Shown: positions 15,023-22,765, counted from the first letter of the stretch. The stretch: 27,206 bases of DNA from an uncultured Bacilli bacterium (GCA_947625715.1 CANQPR010000005.1:1-27206); one strand, 5' to 3'. The notes: generated from the letters alone by a model not told the origin. A program made the numbers and translations.

Positions 15023-15352
15023 GTGATAAATGAAAAAATTGCTTTAACTCCTGAAGATATTTACGAAAAAGAATTTAAAATTGATGCTCGAGGTTATCGA
15101 CCTCAAGAAGTAGATAATTTTCTTGATTTAATAATTAAAGATTATGGTGAGTTTATTAGAATTGTTCATGCCTATGAAAAAGAATATCAATCATTAACAA
15201 AAGAAAACCGTGAACTAAAACAAGAAATTAGACGTTTACAAACCAAAATTGAAGAAGAACAAAGTAGTGCTTCATCTAATGTTATGGTAAGTAATGTTGA
15301 TTTATTAAGAAGAATTTCACAGTTAGAAAAAATTGTTTATAAAAATGAATAA
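15023..15352 (+). CDS. gpsB: Cell division protein GpsB
   Basis: A 109-residue DivIVA/GpsB-family coiled-coil protein. ALTPEDIYEKEFKIDARGYRPQEVDNFLDLIIKDY is the conserved N-terminal membrane- and PBP-binding domain; a coiled coil (residues ~45-85) and a C-terminal trimerisation-like segment VDLLRRISQLEKIVY follow. The GTG at 15023 aligns with the B. subtilis start and follows the ribosome binding site AAGGATGTGA; the earlier GTG at 15014 lies inside that site. GpsB moves class A PBPs between side wall and septum, so its proximity to ponA is functionally sensible. The stop codon lies in the P1 helix of rnpB. Confidence 0.92.
   Translation: MINEKIALTPEDIYEKEFKIDARGYRPQEVDNFLDLIIKDYGEFIRIVHAYEKEYQSLTKENRELKQEIRRLQTKIEEEQSSASSNVMVSNVDLLRRISQLEKIVYKNE
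15316..15343 (+). promoter_or_regulatory. Possible rnpB promoter inside gpsB
   Basis: TTCACA (15316-15321), 16-bp spacer, TATAAA (15338-15343) would start transcription near 15350, at the expected 5' end of the RNase P RNA. Confidence 0.4.
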
Positions 15353-15690
15353 CTGGACAAATGCTGCACGTTTTATCGTGTTGAGGAAAGTCCTTGCTCG
15401 CACAGCCTGAGATGGTTGTAGTGATTGTGCATAGGGAAAAAATAACCTATGGTTCGAGAAATCGAAACGGCTTTGAAATAACCTTAAATGGTTAAAGTAA
15501 ATATAAAAGTGCCAAAGTGACGAAGAAAAGGGAAACCTTGGAAGTGGAACGTGGTAAACCCCGCAAGCGAGAAACCCAAATTTTGGTAGGGGAGTTGCTA
15601 CTAGGAATGAAACGATGTAGCAAACCTAATAAGGTAGATAAATATTTGTCGCATAGAAATATGTACAGAACAAGGCTTATAAGTTATTTA
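15348..15690 (+). ncRNA. rnpB: RNase P RNA, Bacillus type (class B)
   Basis: The catalytic RNA of RNase P, which matures tRNA 5' ends. Conserved blocks are GAGGAAAGTCC with GCTCGCAC (CR-I, near 15382), AAAGTGCCAAAGTGACGAAG, GTGGAACGTGGTAAACCCC, the GCGAGAAACCCAAATTTTGG stretch and TACAGAACAAGGCTTATA at the 3' end. These middle blocks follow the B. subtilis type B molecule nearly base for base. P1 is formed by AATAACT (15348-15354) and AGTTATT (15682-15688), so the 5' end overlaps the gpsB stop codon. A T run after 15690 acts as terminator. The gpsB-rnpB order is the same as in B. subtilis. Confidence 0.95.
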
Positions 15691-15723
15691 TTTTTTTAAT
15701 TTAATAAAAAAGGAGTGATTACT

Positions 15724-16155
15724 TTGTTTTCGGTTGGCAAAACCTTAAAAGAAGCCAGGAATGCAAATGGTGTATCAATAGAAGAAGCATCCAAAGATTT
15801 AAATATCAAAGATGTTATTTTACAAAATATTGAATCAGGAAATATTGGGGGCTTTAAAGATATTTTTGAACTAAAAAATTGGATTAGTATGTATGCTAAA
15901 TATCTTGGTTTAAATGAAGAACATATAATTGATTCCTTTAATGAATATTTATTTGAATACACATCCAAAATTCCCGTTAAAGAAATTGAAAAAAAAATGA
16001 TGGAGCAAAATAAAGAAAAAAATGAAGATAAAGTTTTTTCACCTTATACTAAACCAACTGTAAAAGATACGAAAAAAAATTATCTTTTCATCTATCTTTT
16101 ATTAATTGTATTAGTCATTTTAATTATTATTTGGAGTGCTAAACAAGTAGCTTAA
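15724..16155 (+). CDS. rodZ: RodZ-like helix-turn-helix membrane protein (YmfM type)
   Basis: A 143-residue protein with a Cro/Xre-type HTH (VGKTLKEARNANGVSIEEASKDLNIKDVILQNIESGN, then a second helical pair) at residues ~3-75, a charged linker, and one membrane helix (~119-138) near the C-terminus; there is practically no extracellular domain. This layout is that of short RodZ/YmfM proteins, which link MreB and the elongation machinery to the membrane. The position before pgsA and recA copies the B. subtilis ymfM-pgsA-cinA-recA order (cinA is missing here). I chose TTG 15724 because GTG 15715 lies within the AAGGAGTGA ribosome binding site. Confidence 0.8.
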   Translation: MFSVGKTLKEARNANGVSIEEASKDLNIKDVILQNIESGNIGGFKDIFELKNWISMYAKYLGLNEEHIIDSFNEYLFEYTSKIPVKEIEKKMMEQNKEKNEDKVFSPYTKPTVKDTKKNYLFIYLLLIVLVILIIIWSAKQVA

Positions 16156-16172
16156 AAAGGAGGAGTTTATTG

Positions 16173-16763
16173 GTGAACATTGCTAATAAATTAACAATTA
16201 GTAGAATTGTTATAGCTATTTTTATTTTAATATTACTATTAATTCCTTTTAATGAAATGGGGATTAATATTCCTAATTTCTTAGCGATGGGTAAAATCGT
16301 AGTAGATGTAAGATACATTTGTGCAGGAATATTATTTTTCTTTGCAAGTGTAACTGATTATTTAGATGGATACTTAGCAAGAAAAGAAAATATTGTCAGT
16401 GATTTTGGTTCTTGCCTAGATGCTATTGCTGATAAATTACTAGTTAATGGTTTACTCGTCATATTAGCTTATCATGGCTTTATATCTTTAGTTATTCCCG
16501 TTATTATTATTTCTAGAGATATTATTGTCGATGCCCTAAAAACTTTAAGTGCTAAAAATGGTGTTGTCGTAAAAGCTAATATATGGGGCAAAATAAAAAC
16601 TATTTTTATGATGATAGGTTTAACATTAACCTTATTTTATAATTTACCATTTGAAATTTGGAATCTTCATTTAGCTGATTTATTTATTACTATTGCTACG
16701 GTATTGTCGGTAGTATCAGCTGGTATATATTATATAGAAATTGTTAAGAAAGCTAAAAAATAG
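16173..16763 (+). CDS. pgsA: CDP-diacylglycerol-glycerol-3-phosphate 3-phosphatidyltransferase
   Basis: A 196-residue integral membrane enzyme that makes phosphatidylglycerol phosphate, the first committed step to phosphatidylglycerol. The CDP-alcohol phosphotransferase signature is complete: DYLDGYLARKENIVSDFGSC and then LDAIADK (residues ~66-93, with DG-x2-AR-x8-G-x3-D-x3-D). MNIANKLTISRI is the usual N-terminus. Several hydrophobic helices follow. I chose GTG 16173 by its distance from AAGGAGGAG and by the family N-terminus; TTG 16170 is possible. The stop codon lies in the terminator stem. Confidence 0.93.
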   Translation: MNIANKLTISRIVIAIFILILLLIPFNEMGINIPNFLAMGKIVVDVRYICAGILFFFASVTDYLDGYLARKENIVSDFGSCLDAIADKLLVNGLLVILAYHGFISLVIPVIIISRDIIVDALKTLSAKNGVVVKANIWGKIKTIFMMIGLTLTLFYNLPFEIWNLHLADLFITIATVLSVVSAGIYYIEIVKKAKK

Positions 16764-16772
16764 CTTTTTTTT
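16749..16772 (+). terminator. Terminator of pgsA including its stop codon
   Basis: AAAGCTA (16749-16755) pairs with TAGCTTT (16761-16767), followed by T residues; the TAG stop is the first part of the 3' arm. Confidence 0.8.
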
Positions 16773-16792
16773 AAAGCTTAAAAATGCACTCT

Positions 16793-16806
16793 AAAACAAT
16801 TGTTCG
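16793..16806 (+). promoter_or_regulatory. Candidate LexA (SOS) box upstream of recA
   Basis: AAAACAATTGTTCG keeps both AAC-N4-GTT half-sites plus the CG of the Bacillus consensus, 10 bp upstream of the recA -35 box. It resembles the site at 953-966 before the Y-family polymerase. Confidence 0.5.
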
Positions 16807-16815
16807 CAAATTTAG

Positions 16816-16844
16816 TTGACAAAGCCTAAAATCTAAGATAGAAT
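16816..16844 (+). promoter_or_regulatory. Promoter of recA
   Basis: TTGACA (16816-16821), exactly 17 bp, TAGAAT (16839-16844). Confidence 0.85.
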
Positions 16845-16886
16845 AAAATTATCAAACAAAAAGTAACATAAAGAGGAGGAAGAAAA

Positions 16887-17921
16887 ATGAAAGTTACAAA
16901 AGATATTAAAGATAAAGATAAAGCTTTGGAACAAGTTTTAGCGGATATAGAAAAACAATTTGGTAAAGGAGCAATTATGAAACTTGGCGCCAATGAACAT
17001 ATGGAAATAGATGTTACATCATCGGGCTCTTTAATGCTTGATGTGGCTCTAGGTGTAGGTGGATATCCTAAAGGAAGAATAATTGAAATATATGGACCTG
17101 AATCATCAGGAAAAACAACCTTTGCTCTGCAAGCTATAGCTGAAGTTCAAAAAGAAGGAGGAAGAGCAGCATTCATTGATGCTGAACATGCTCTAGACCC
17201 TGTGTATGCCAAAAATTTAGGTGTAAATATTAATGAATTGTTATTATCACAACCCGATACAGGTGAGCAAGCCTTAGAAATATGTGAAGCCTTAGTTAGA
17301 AGTGAAGCTGTTAATATTATAGTTATAGATTCTGTTGCAGCCTTAGTGCCACAAGCTGAAATAGATGGTGACATGGGTGATAGTCATGTCGGACTTCAAG
17401 CCCGTTTAATGAGTCAAGCCCTAAGAAAATTATCAGGAACAATAAACAAAACCAAAACAACGGCTATCTTTATTAATCAATTACGTGAGAAAGTAGGCGT
17501 TATGTTTGGCAATCCAGAAACAACTCCTGGTGGAAGGGCTTTAAAATTCTATGCAACAATTCGTCTTGATGTCAGAAGAGGCGAACAAATAAAAGGACCT
17601 GACCAAGTAATTGGTAATAGAACCAATATTAAAGTTGTCAAAAATAAAGTCGCGCCTCCATTTAAAACGGCTACTGTTGATATTATGTATGGAGAAGGTG
17701 TAAGTAGAGAAGGCGAAATAGTTGATTTAGCAAGTGAATTAAACATCATTGATAAATCAGGTGCTTGGTATGCATACAAAGGAGAAAAAATAGGTCAAGG
17801 TAAAGAAAACGTCAAAAATTTATTAAAAGAAAATGTTGAATTAAAAGAAGAATTAGAAAATAAAATTCGTGAACACTACGGATTCAAAACTAATACTAAA
17901 AAAGAAAATAAAACAGAATAA
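16887..17921 (+). CDS. recA: Recombinase RecA
   Basis: A 344-residue RecA of normal length, the ATP-dependent strand-exchange protein and LexA/SOS co-protease. Visible: the N-terminal ALEQVLADIEKQFGKGAIMKLG, Walker A GPESSGKT at 70-77, Walker B IIVIDSVAALVPQAE with loop L1 (EIDGDMGDSHVGLQARLMSQALRKL), loop L2 (FINQLREKVGVMFGNPETTPGGRALKFYA) and C-terminal SGAWYAYKGEKIGQGKENVKN. AGAGGAGGAAG precedes ATG 16887. All functional motifs are present. Confidence 0.98.
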   Translation: MKVTKDIKDKDKALEQVLADIEKQFGKGAIMKLGANEHMEIDVTSSGSLMLDVALGVGGYPKGRIIEIYGPESSGKTTFALQAIAEVQKEGGRAAFIDAEHALDPVYAKNLGVNINELLLSQPDTGEQALEICEALVRSEAVNIIVIDSVAALVPQAEIDGDMGDSHVGLQARLMSQALRKLSGTINKTKTTAIFINQLREKVGVMFGNPETTPGGRALKFYATIRLDVRRGEQIKGPDQVIGNRTNIKVVKNKVAPPFKTATVDIMYGEGVSREGEIVDLASELNIIDKSGAWYAYKGEKIGQGKENVKNLLKENVELKEELENKIREHYGFKTNTKKENKTE

Positions 17922-17946
17922 TCATAAAAAATTGCCTTTAAAGTCA

Positions 17947-17979
17947 TTGACGGGGGGGGGGTATTATATAATATAATAA
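17947..17979 (+). promoter_or_regulatory. Promoter cassette with G10 spacer tract, copy 1 (candidate phase-variable)
   Basis: -35 box TTGACG (17947-17952), whose last G is the first of ten G residues (17952-17961), then TATTA and two overlapping perfect TATAAT boxes (17967-17972 and 17972-17977). Spacers are 14 and 19 bp for the two -10 boxes, on either side of the optimum of 17. A loss of two G gives 17 bp to the second box; a gain of three gives 17 bp to the first. A 33-bp sequence identical to this one recurs at 19154-19186 in unrelated flanks. G homopolymers in promoter spacers are a known basis of phase variation (e.g. Neisseria porA; poly-C in Bordetella fim). Confidence 0.75.
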
Positions 17980-18004
17980 AAGAAGATACGGAGGTCTTCT
18001 TTTA
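17977..18004 (+). promoter_or_regulatory. Leader hairpin presenting the ribosome binding site of the BspA-like gene
   Basis: TAAAAGAAGA (17977-17986) and TCTTCTTTTA (17995-18004) form a perfect 10-bp stem; the 8-nt loop holds GGAGG, and ATG 18008 lies 13 nt after it. If transcription starts from the first -10 box (about 17979) most of the stem is in the mRNA; from the second (about 17984) nearly all of the 5' arm is lost. The hairpin could thus tie translation, or early termination, to promoter choice. This role is inferred. Confidence 0.5.
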
Positions 18005-18007
18005 TTT

Positions 18008-19108
18008 ATGAAATTAAGTCAATATAAAGAAAAAAAGAATCATAAGAAATTAATTGCAATTGCCCTTGTGATTATTGGTTTAATAAGTGGAATAATATTA
18101 GAAAAAACATTTGCCAATTTTAAAGAAAGTAAAAGTTTCAAAGTTATGGAGGGTAACTTTATCTATGAAGGAAGTGGCGATGTAATATTTGCTTTTTACA
18201 ATTATGATACGAATAGTCCTTTAGAAGAAATGCCCAAGAAAGATGATAATAATATACTGTATTATTCAAAAGCAGAATGTGATAATGGAGCAACTATAGA
18301 ATGGAATGAAGAAAGATGGGCTCCGTTAGTATTAAATTTAACGAAAAGTAAGACTAAATGTAATATATACTTTTCAAATATGGAAAGATTAAGAACTATT
18401 TCTTCAGATGATAGAGAAGGAATGTGGGAATATAAATATAAAATAACAAAGATAGTAATGGAATCATCAAAAAATAAAAAAGAAGCAGAAGAAGGCCAAA
18501 CAGTATATGGTCCATTTGATGAAAGTAATACAAAAAATAATGCTATAGAAAGCTATGTCATATGTGATTCAGGAGATACAAATTGTATAGGCTATTTACA
18601 AGAAGATGGTGGAATAAAATTAAATAGTAATACTTCATATTTATTTTATGATTTTAATAAAGTAACCCAAATAGAAGGAATGGAAAATTTAGATACATTT
18701 TATGTAACAGATATGGAAAGTATGTTTAGTTCAATGAAAAATCTTCAAACTTTAGATTTAAGTAATTGGGATACATCTAAAGTTACCAATATGAGTTTTA
18801 TGTTTTCTTACATGAGCAATCTCCAAACCTTAACATTTGGCAAAAATTTTAATACCACTAGTGTAACAAATATGTATCATATGTTTTCCAATATGAGCAG
18901 TATAGTAGAATTAGATTTAAGTAATTTTGATACAAGTAGTGTAACAGATATGCAAGAAATGTTTTACCAAGCATCAAACTTAAAAAAAATTGTTTATGGT
19001 TCAAATTTTGTGCATAAAGATGGAGCTATAACAGCGGGCATGTTTAGTGGATGTAAAGCAAATAAACCAGATACAAATGTGCATTCCTCATGGAGTGGTA
19101 TATTTTAA
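18008..19108 (+). CDS. BspA-like (DUF285) leucine-rich surface protein
   Basis: A 366-residue protein with a cytoplasmic Lys-rich start and one hydrophobic signal/anchor (residues ~14-31). A middle region of unknown fold includes a Cys pair (ICDSGDTNCIG). The C-terminal third is made of ~24-residue BspA/DUF285 repeats: VTDMESMFSSMKNLQTLDLS, WDTSKVTNMSFMFSYMSNL, TTSVTNMYHMFSNMSSIVELDLS, FDTSSVTDMQEMFYQASNL. Such TpLRR-like repeats mediate adhesion in BspA of Bacteroidetes and are common in gut Firmicutes. No LPxTG signal is present, so it is either held by its N-terminal helix or released. It is preceded by the G10 promoter and followed by a terminator, so it forms its own unit. Confidence 0.8.
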   Translation: MKLSQYKEKKNHKKLIAIALVIIGLISGIILEKTFANFKESKSFKVMEGNFIYEGSGDVIFAFYNYDTNSPLEEMPKKDDNNILYYSKAECDNGATIEWNEERWAPLVLNLTKSKTKCNIYFSNMERLRTISSDDREGMWEYKYKITKIVMESSKNKKEAEEGQTVYGPFDESNTKNNAIESYVICDSGDTNCIGYLQEDGGIKLNSNTSYLFYDFNKVTQIEGMENLDTFYVTDMESMFSSMKNLQTLDLSNWDTSKVTNMSFMFSYMSNLQTLTFGKNFNTTSVTNMYHMFSNMSSIVELDLSNFDTSSVTDMQEMFYQASNLKKIVYGSNFVHKDGAITAGMFSGCKANKPDTNVHSSWSGIF

Positions 19109-19110
19109 TT

Positions 19111-19141
19111 AGAATAGACTATGATTAGCTATTCTTTTTTT
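19111..19141 (+). terminator. Terminator of the BspA-like gene
   Basis: AGAATAG (19111-19117) pairs with CTATTCT (19129-19135) and is followed by T residues. Confidence 0.8.
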
Positions 19142-19153
19142 ATGCAAAAACCG

Positions 19154-19186
19154 TTGACGGGGGGGGGGTATTATATAATATAATAA
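19154..19186 (+). promoter_or_regulatory. Promoter cassette with G10 spacer tract, copy 2 (candidate phase-variable)
   Basis: Identical over 33 bp to the cassette at 17947: TTGACG (19154-19159), ten G (19159-19168), TATAAT boxes at 19174-19179 and 19179-19184. The flanks are unrelated (ccg before, ctatgt after). It lies 127 bp before the 562-residue surface-protein gene and just after a terminator. Unlike copy 1, no hairpin follows directly. Confidence 0.7.
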
Positions 19187-19210
19187 CTATGTATAGTAAA
19201 AGTTTAGCAA

Positions 19211-19240
19211 TTGACAAATCAATAATATATTTGCTATCAT
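19211..19240 (+). promoter_or_regulatory. Second promoter of the surface-protein operon
   Basis: TTGACA (19211-19216), 18-bp spacer, TATCAT (19235-19240) with an extended -10 TGC. A CTATCA/TGATAG hairpin overlaps the -10. Further down a TATAAT (19285-19290) and a TTCGACA (19267-19273, a 0A-box-like heptamer) are seen. The operon may thus have a fixed and a switchable promoter. Confidence 0.5.
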
Positions 19241-19312
19241 TTTGATAGTAAAATAATATGACATAATTCGACAGACAAATTGGTTATAATTTTATTATAG
19301 GTAGGGATAAAG

Positions 19313-21001
19313 ATGAAACAAAAACAAACAAAAACAATAATAGTATTAGGAATAATAGCCTTTGTTTTAGCGCTTGCATCAGTAAGCTTTGCTTTTTGGC
19401 AATTAACTTTTAGACAAGAAAATGAAAACATCGTAAATTCGACTTGTTTAAATGTAGGATTTACAGGTTCTAATGATATAAGTTTATTAAAGACAACTCC
19501 CATAGATGAAGAAAAAGGAAAAGAACAAGAACCATATACATTTACCATAACAAATGAATGTGATGGAGGAGCCCATTATGTCATAAACCTAGAAACAATA
19601 ACAAGTGAAGAAAAGAAATTAAAAGAAGAATATTTAAGGGGTTACCTAACAAACGACAAAGAAGAAGTCCTATTTAATGATACCTTAAAAGATGAATATA
19701 TAAATAATGAAAAAGTAATAAAAACTTCCTCAAAAGCTATAAAACTATATGAAGGAGATTTAGGGGCTAAAGGAAGTCATGCAACATTTAACTTAAGATT
19801 ATGGTTAGATGAAAGTGTTGAAAATGAAGATTCAATGAGTGCAACCTATGAAGGAAAAATAACAGTAACATCAACATATCGTAAAATAAAACCAGCAATA
19901 GATACTTTAAAAGAGTTAGCAAAAACAAGAGAAAATGAATTAGCCTATGATGGAATAGAAACTTTAGGTGAAGAATATGGAACAGATGACAATAATTTGC
20001 GATTTTATGGTAATAATCCCAAAAACTATATAGATTTTAATAATGAATATGAATGGCATGGATATTATAGTATTGATAGTGATGAATTGTTTAAAGTATA
20101 TAGTTCTTTAGAAGAATGTAATGAAGCAACATCTTACAATTATAATTGTACAAAATTTCCAAGTTGGCGAATCATCGGGGTAATGAATAACGTAGAAGAT
20201 GAAAATGGCAATGTAGGAAGTCACTTAAAAATAATTAGAAGTTCTATAGGAGACTATAGTTGGGATTCTTCGGAATCTAATATAAATAATGGTATGGGAG
20301 TAAATGAGTGGAGTACATCTGATATAGCAAAAGTTTTAAATGACAATTATTATTACAAACAATCAGGTGGAATATGTTACATGGGTGGAGACAATAAGGA
20401 AAAAACATGTCCAAATTGGGAACAGATTGGTTTAGATGATAATTCAAGAGCAATGGTAAGTAAAATCAAATGGAATACGGGAACAACAGAAAAAGATAAA
20501 GCAGGTTCTGCAACACAGTCAGAGATGTATAAAGCAGAACGAAGTGAAAATACAGGTAAAAACTGTCCTAACTCATTATCTTGTAATGATGATATAGGAA
20601 GAACAACTATTTGGCCAGGCTATATAGGTTTAATGTATCCCAGTGATTTCGGGTATGCATCACCACTAAATTGTTGGAAAAGTACTATGGGACAATGGAA
20701 TATTTCAGGATGCCCAAGTGATACGTGGCTATTTCTAAGTTATTTTGAATCAGAAAACAATGCTCAATGGACGATGATACCAACATATTATGAACTATCA
20801 AAGAATGCCAACCAAAGATATGCAAGCTATGTATATAATATTAAAAGGGGACAAACTAATGCAGCAACTTTTTCGCATGCGCCAGCAATCGATGCTTATG
20901 CTATTAGACCAGTTGTCTATTTAAATTCAAATGTAGAATTTGAAGAAGATGATGATGAAAATTATGGAAGTATTGATAATCCATTTCGAATAAAGGTATA
21001 G
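19313..21001 (+). CDS. Secreted/surface protein, paralogue A, with SipW/TasA-like N-terminus
   Basis: A 562-residue protein. The N-terminal signal/anchor (~residues 8-28) ends in SFAFWQLTF, and is followed by STCLNVGFTG and PYTFTITNEC, a layout like TasA/camelysin-type proteins with SipW-dependent signals (an inference). Residues ~30-195 form that N-terminal domain. The rest (~230-562) contains SWRIIGVMNN, LKIIRSSIGDYSWDSS, GVNEWSTSDIAKVLNDNYY, IGLMYPSDFGYASPLNC and AIRPVVYLNSNV, shared with the proteins at 21020 and 25091. It is Cys-rich for a secreted protein. There is no sorting motif. The next paralogue follows after 18 bp, so they form an operon. Function unknown; a cell-surface or matrix role is plausible. 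Confidence 0.75.
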   Translation: MKQKQTKTIIVLGIIAFVLALASVSFAFWQLTFRQENENIVNSTCLNVGFTGSNDISLLKTTPIDEEKGKEQEPYTFTITNECDGGAHYVINLETITSEEKKLKEEYLRGYLTNDKEEVLFNDTLKDEYINNEKVIKTSSKAIKLYEGDLGAKGSHATFNLRLWLDESVENEDSMSATYEGKITVTSTYRKIKPAIDTLKELAKTRENELAYDGIETLGEEYGTDDNNLRFYGNNPKNYIDFNNEYEWHGYYSIDSDELFKVYSSLEECNEATSYNYNCTKFPSWRIIGVMNNVEDENGNVGSHLKIIRSSIGDYSWDSSESNINNGMGVNEWSTSDIAKVLNDNYYYKQSGGICYMGGDNKEKTCPNWEQIGLDDNSRAMVSKIKWNTGTTEKDKAGSATQSEMYKAERSENTGKNCPNSLSCNDDIGRTTIWPGYIGLMYPSDFGYASPLNCWKSTMGQWNISGCPSDTWLFLSYFESENNAQWTMIPTYYELSKNANQRYASYVYNIKRGQTNAATFSHAPAIDAYAIRPVVYLNSNVEFEEDDDENYGSIDNPFRIKV

Positions 21002-21019
21002 TAAAGGAAGGTATATGAC

Positions 21020-22765
21020 ATGGAAGAAAATGTAATAAATAAAAATAAAAAGATAATAAAAACATTAATAATAATAATTATATTATTATCAATAGCCTTA
21101 ATAGGAACATATGCTTATTGGTTTACTACTAACACTCAAACAAATAGTAATATTGTCACTTCAAGTTGTTTAAAATTAAGTTTTAATGGTGAAAATGATA
21201 TAAATATAACAGATGGATATCCAATGACTGATAAAGAAGGAAAAGGACAAACCCCATATACTTTTACATTAACAAATGAATGTGTAGAACAAACAGCATA
21301 TACCATAAATTTAGAAACAGTAAGTAAAGGTTCTAAAATATTAAAAGATGAATATATCAAAGCCAATTTACAACAAGATGGAAAAGATTTATTTTTAAAT
21401 AAATTAACGGAAGAACATGTAAATGAAGAGAAAATAATCAAAGATGCCAGTAAGGCATACAAATTATATTCGGGAACAATAGAACCAAAAGGAAGTGAAG
21501 GTGCAACTCAAACCTTTGATTTAAGATTATGGATGGATGAAGGAGTAACACTGGAACAAACCGATGCGATGAATGCAACATACGAAGGAAAAATAACTAT
21601 AGGTTCAAGATTAGGAAGTAATGAAGGCAGTTCAAGTGGTGGAAGTACTATATCAAGTGATTATAATGCCCTAGCAGACTTAATAGATAAAAAAGAGGGT
21701 CAACTAGTATATGATTTAACAAATGATAATAATTTGAGATTTGTAGGAGCAGATCCAGATAACTATGTAAATTTCAATAATGATGAATCTACATGGCGAG
21801 GATACGGTAGTAGTAGCTCAAATTATTATAAATATTTCAATTCTTCGGAAGAGTGTAATAGTGATGCAAATTATCATTATAATTGTGAGCAAGTACCAGC
21901 TTGGCGAATCATAGGAGTAATGAATAATATTGAAGACGAAAATGGTAATATGGGAAGTCACCTAAAACTAATTAGAAGTAGTATAGGAGAATATAGTTGG
22001 GATTCATCAGAAACCAATGTAAATGAGGGCAGTGGAGTAAATGAATGGAGTACTTCTGCCATCGAAAAAGTCTTAAATGAAAATTATTATAATAAAAAAG
22101 TAGGCGGAACATGTTATGATAATGCTAAAAATAAAGTAAAAGACTGTCCAGAATGGGAAAATATTGGCTTGAATAATGAAGCAAGAACAATGATAAGTAA
22201 AGTGAAATGGAATACAGGAACGATACCATTTGATTATAGTGATAATAGTATTATGGACTTTATAACACCATTTTATATGTATAATGTAGAAAGAAGTATG
22301 TATAATGGTAAAATATGTGAAAAGGACACATCATATTGTTCTGATGAAATTGAAAGAACAACTATATGGCCAGGGTATGTCGGTTTAATGTACCCGTCAG
22401 ATTTTGGCTTTGCCACAAGCGGTGGAAATGAAGCAAATAGATTAATTTGTTTAAAAATCAGTATGAGTCCTACTGGTAGTAATCCTCACTGGGGGTCAAC
22501 TGGTACTTACGGTTATTGTTTAGATAATACTTGGTTAAAAGCATCACATGGTTCTGGAAAAAATATATCTACTCTAACTTCCGTGCCAACTAAGAGATTT
22601 GCTTATTTTTTGTTTAGTGTTGCGTCAAACAGCATAGCTCAGTCTGCATCTACCGTATCTAATGAAATTTATCCTGTTGTCTATTTAAATAGTAATGTTA
22701 AAATCGAATCTAACGATGCTAGTGATTATGGATCTAAAACTAATCCTTATAAATTAACAACATAA
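21020..22765 (+). CDS. Secreted/surface protein, paralogue B
   Basis: A 581-residue paralogue of the preceding gene product. A signal/anchor (~residues 12-33) ends in GTYAYWFTTN, then SSCLKLSFNGENDIN and PYTFTLTNEC. A Ser/Gly linker (SNEGSSSGGSTISS, ~198-211) separates the N-terminal domain from the WRIIGVMNN...GVNEWSTSAIEKVLNENYY...IGL/VGLMYPSDFGFAT...VYPVVYLNSNV part. The similarity runs over the whole length, so the pair arose by tandem duplication. It has a ribosome binding site AAAGGAAGG and no separate promoter in the 18-bp gap. The C-terminal half differs from paralogue A mainly between ~residues 405 and 540. Function unknown. Confidence 0.75.
   Translation: MEENVINKNKKIIKTLIIIIILLSIALIGTYAYWFTTNTQTNSNIVTSSCLKLSFNGENDINITDGYPMTDKEGKGQTPYTFTLTNECVEQTAYTINLETVSKGSKILKDEYIKANLQQDGKDLFLNKLTEEHVNEEKIIKDASKAYKLYSGTIEPKGSEGATQTFDLRLWMDEGVTLEQTDAMNATYEGKITIGSRLGSNEGSSSGGSTISSDYNALADLIDKKEGQLVYDLTNDNNLRFVGADPDNYVNFNNDESTWRGYGSSSSNYYKYFNSSEECNSDANYHYNCEQVPAWRIIGVMNNIEDENGNMGSHLKLIRSSIGEYSWDSSETNVNEGSGVNEWSTSAIEKVLNENYYNKKVGGTCYDNAKNKVKDCPEWENIGLNNEARTMISKVKWNTGTIPFDYSDNSIMDFITPFYMYNVERSMYNGKICEKDTSYCSDEIERTTIWPGYVGLMYPSDFGFATSGGNEANRLICLKISMSPTGSNPHWGSTGTYGYCLDNTWLKASHGSGKNISTLTSVPTKRFAYFLFSVASNSIAQSASTVSNEIYPVVYLNSNVKIESNDASDYGSKTNPYKLTT

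Noticed and set aside
17952..17961. G10 tract as a sequencing or assembly artefact
   Set aside because: It recurs with the same length and the same flanking promoter at 19159-19168, which favours a real feature; the exact length nevertheless needs read-level checking.
19192..19249. 18-codon ORF after the second G10 promoter
   Set aside because: No ribosome binding site and it runs through the second promoter's -35/-10 boxes.
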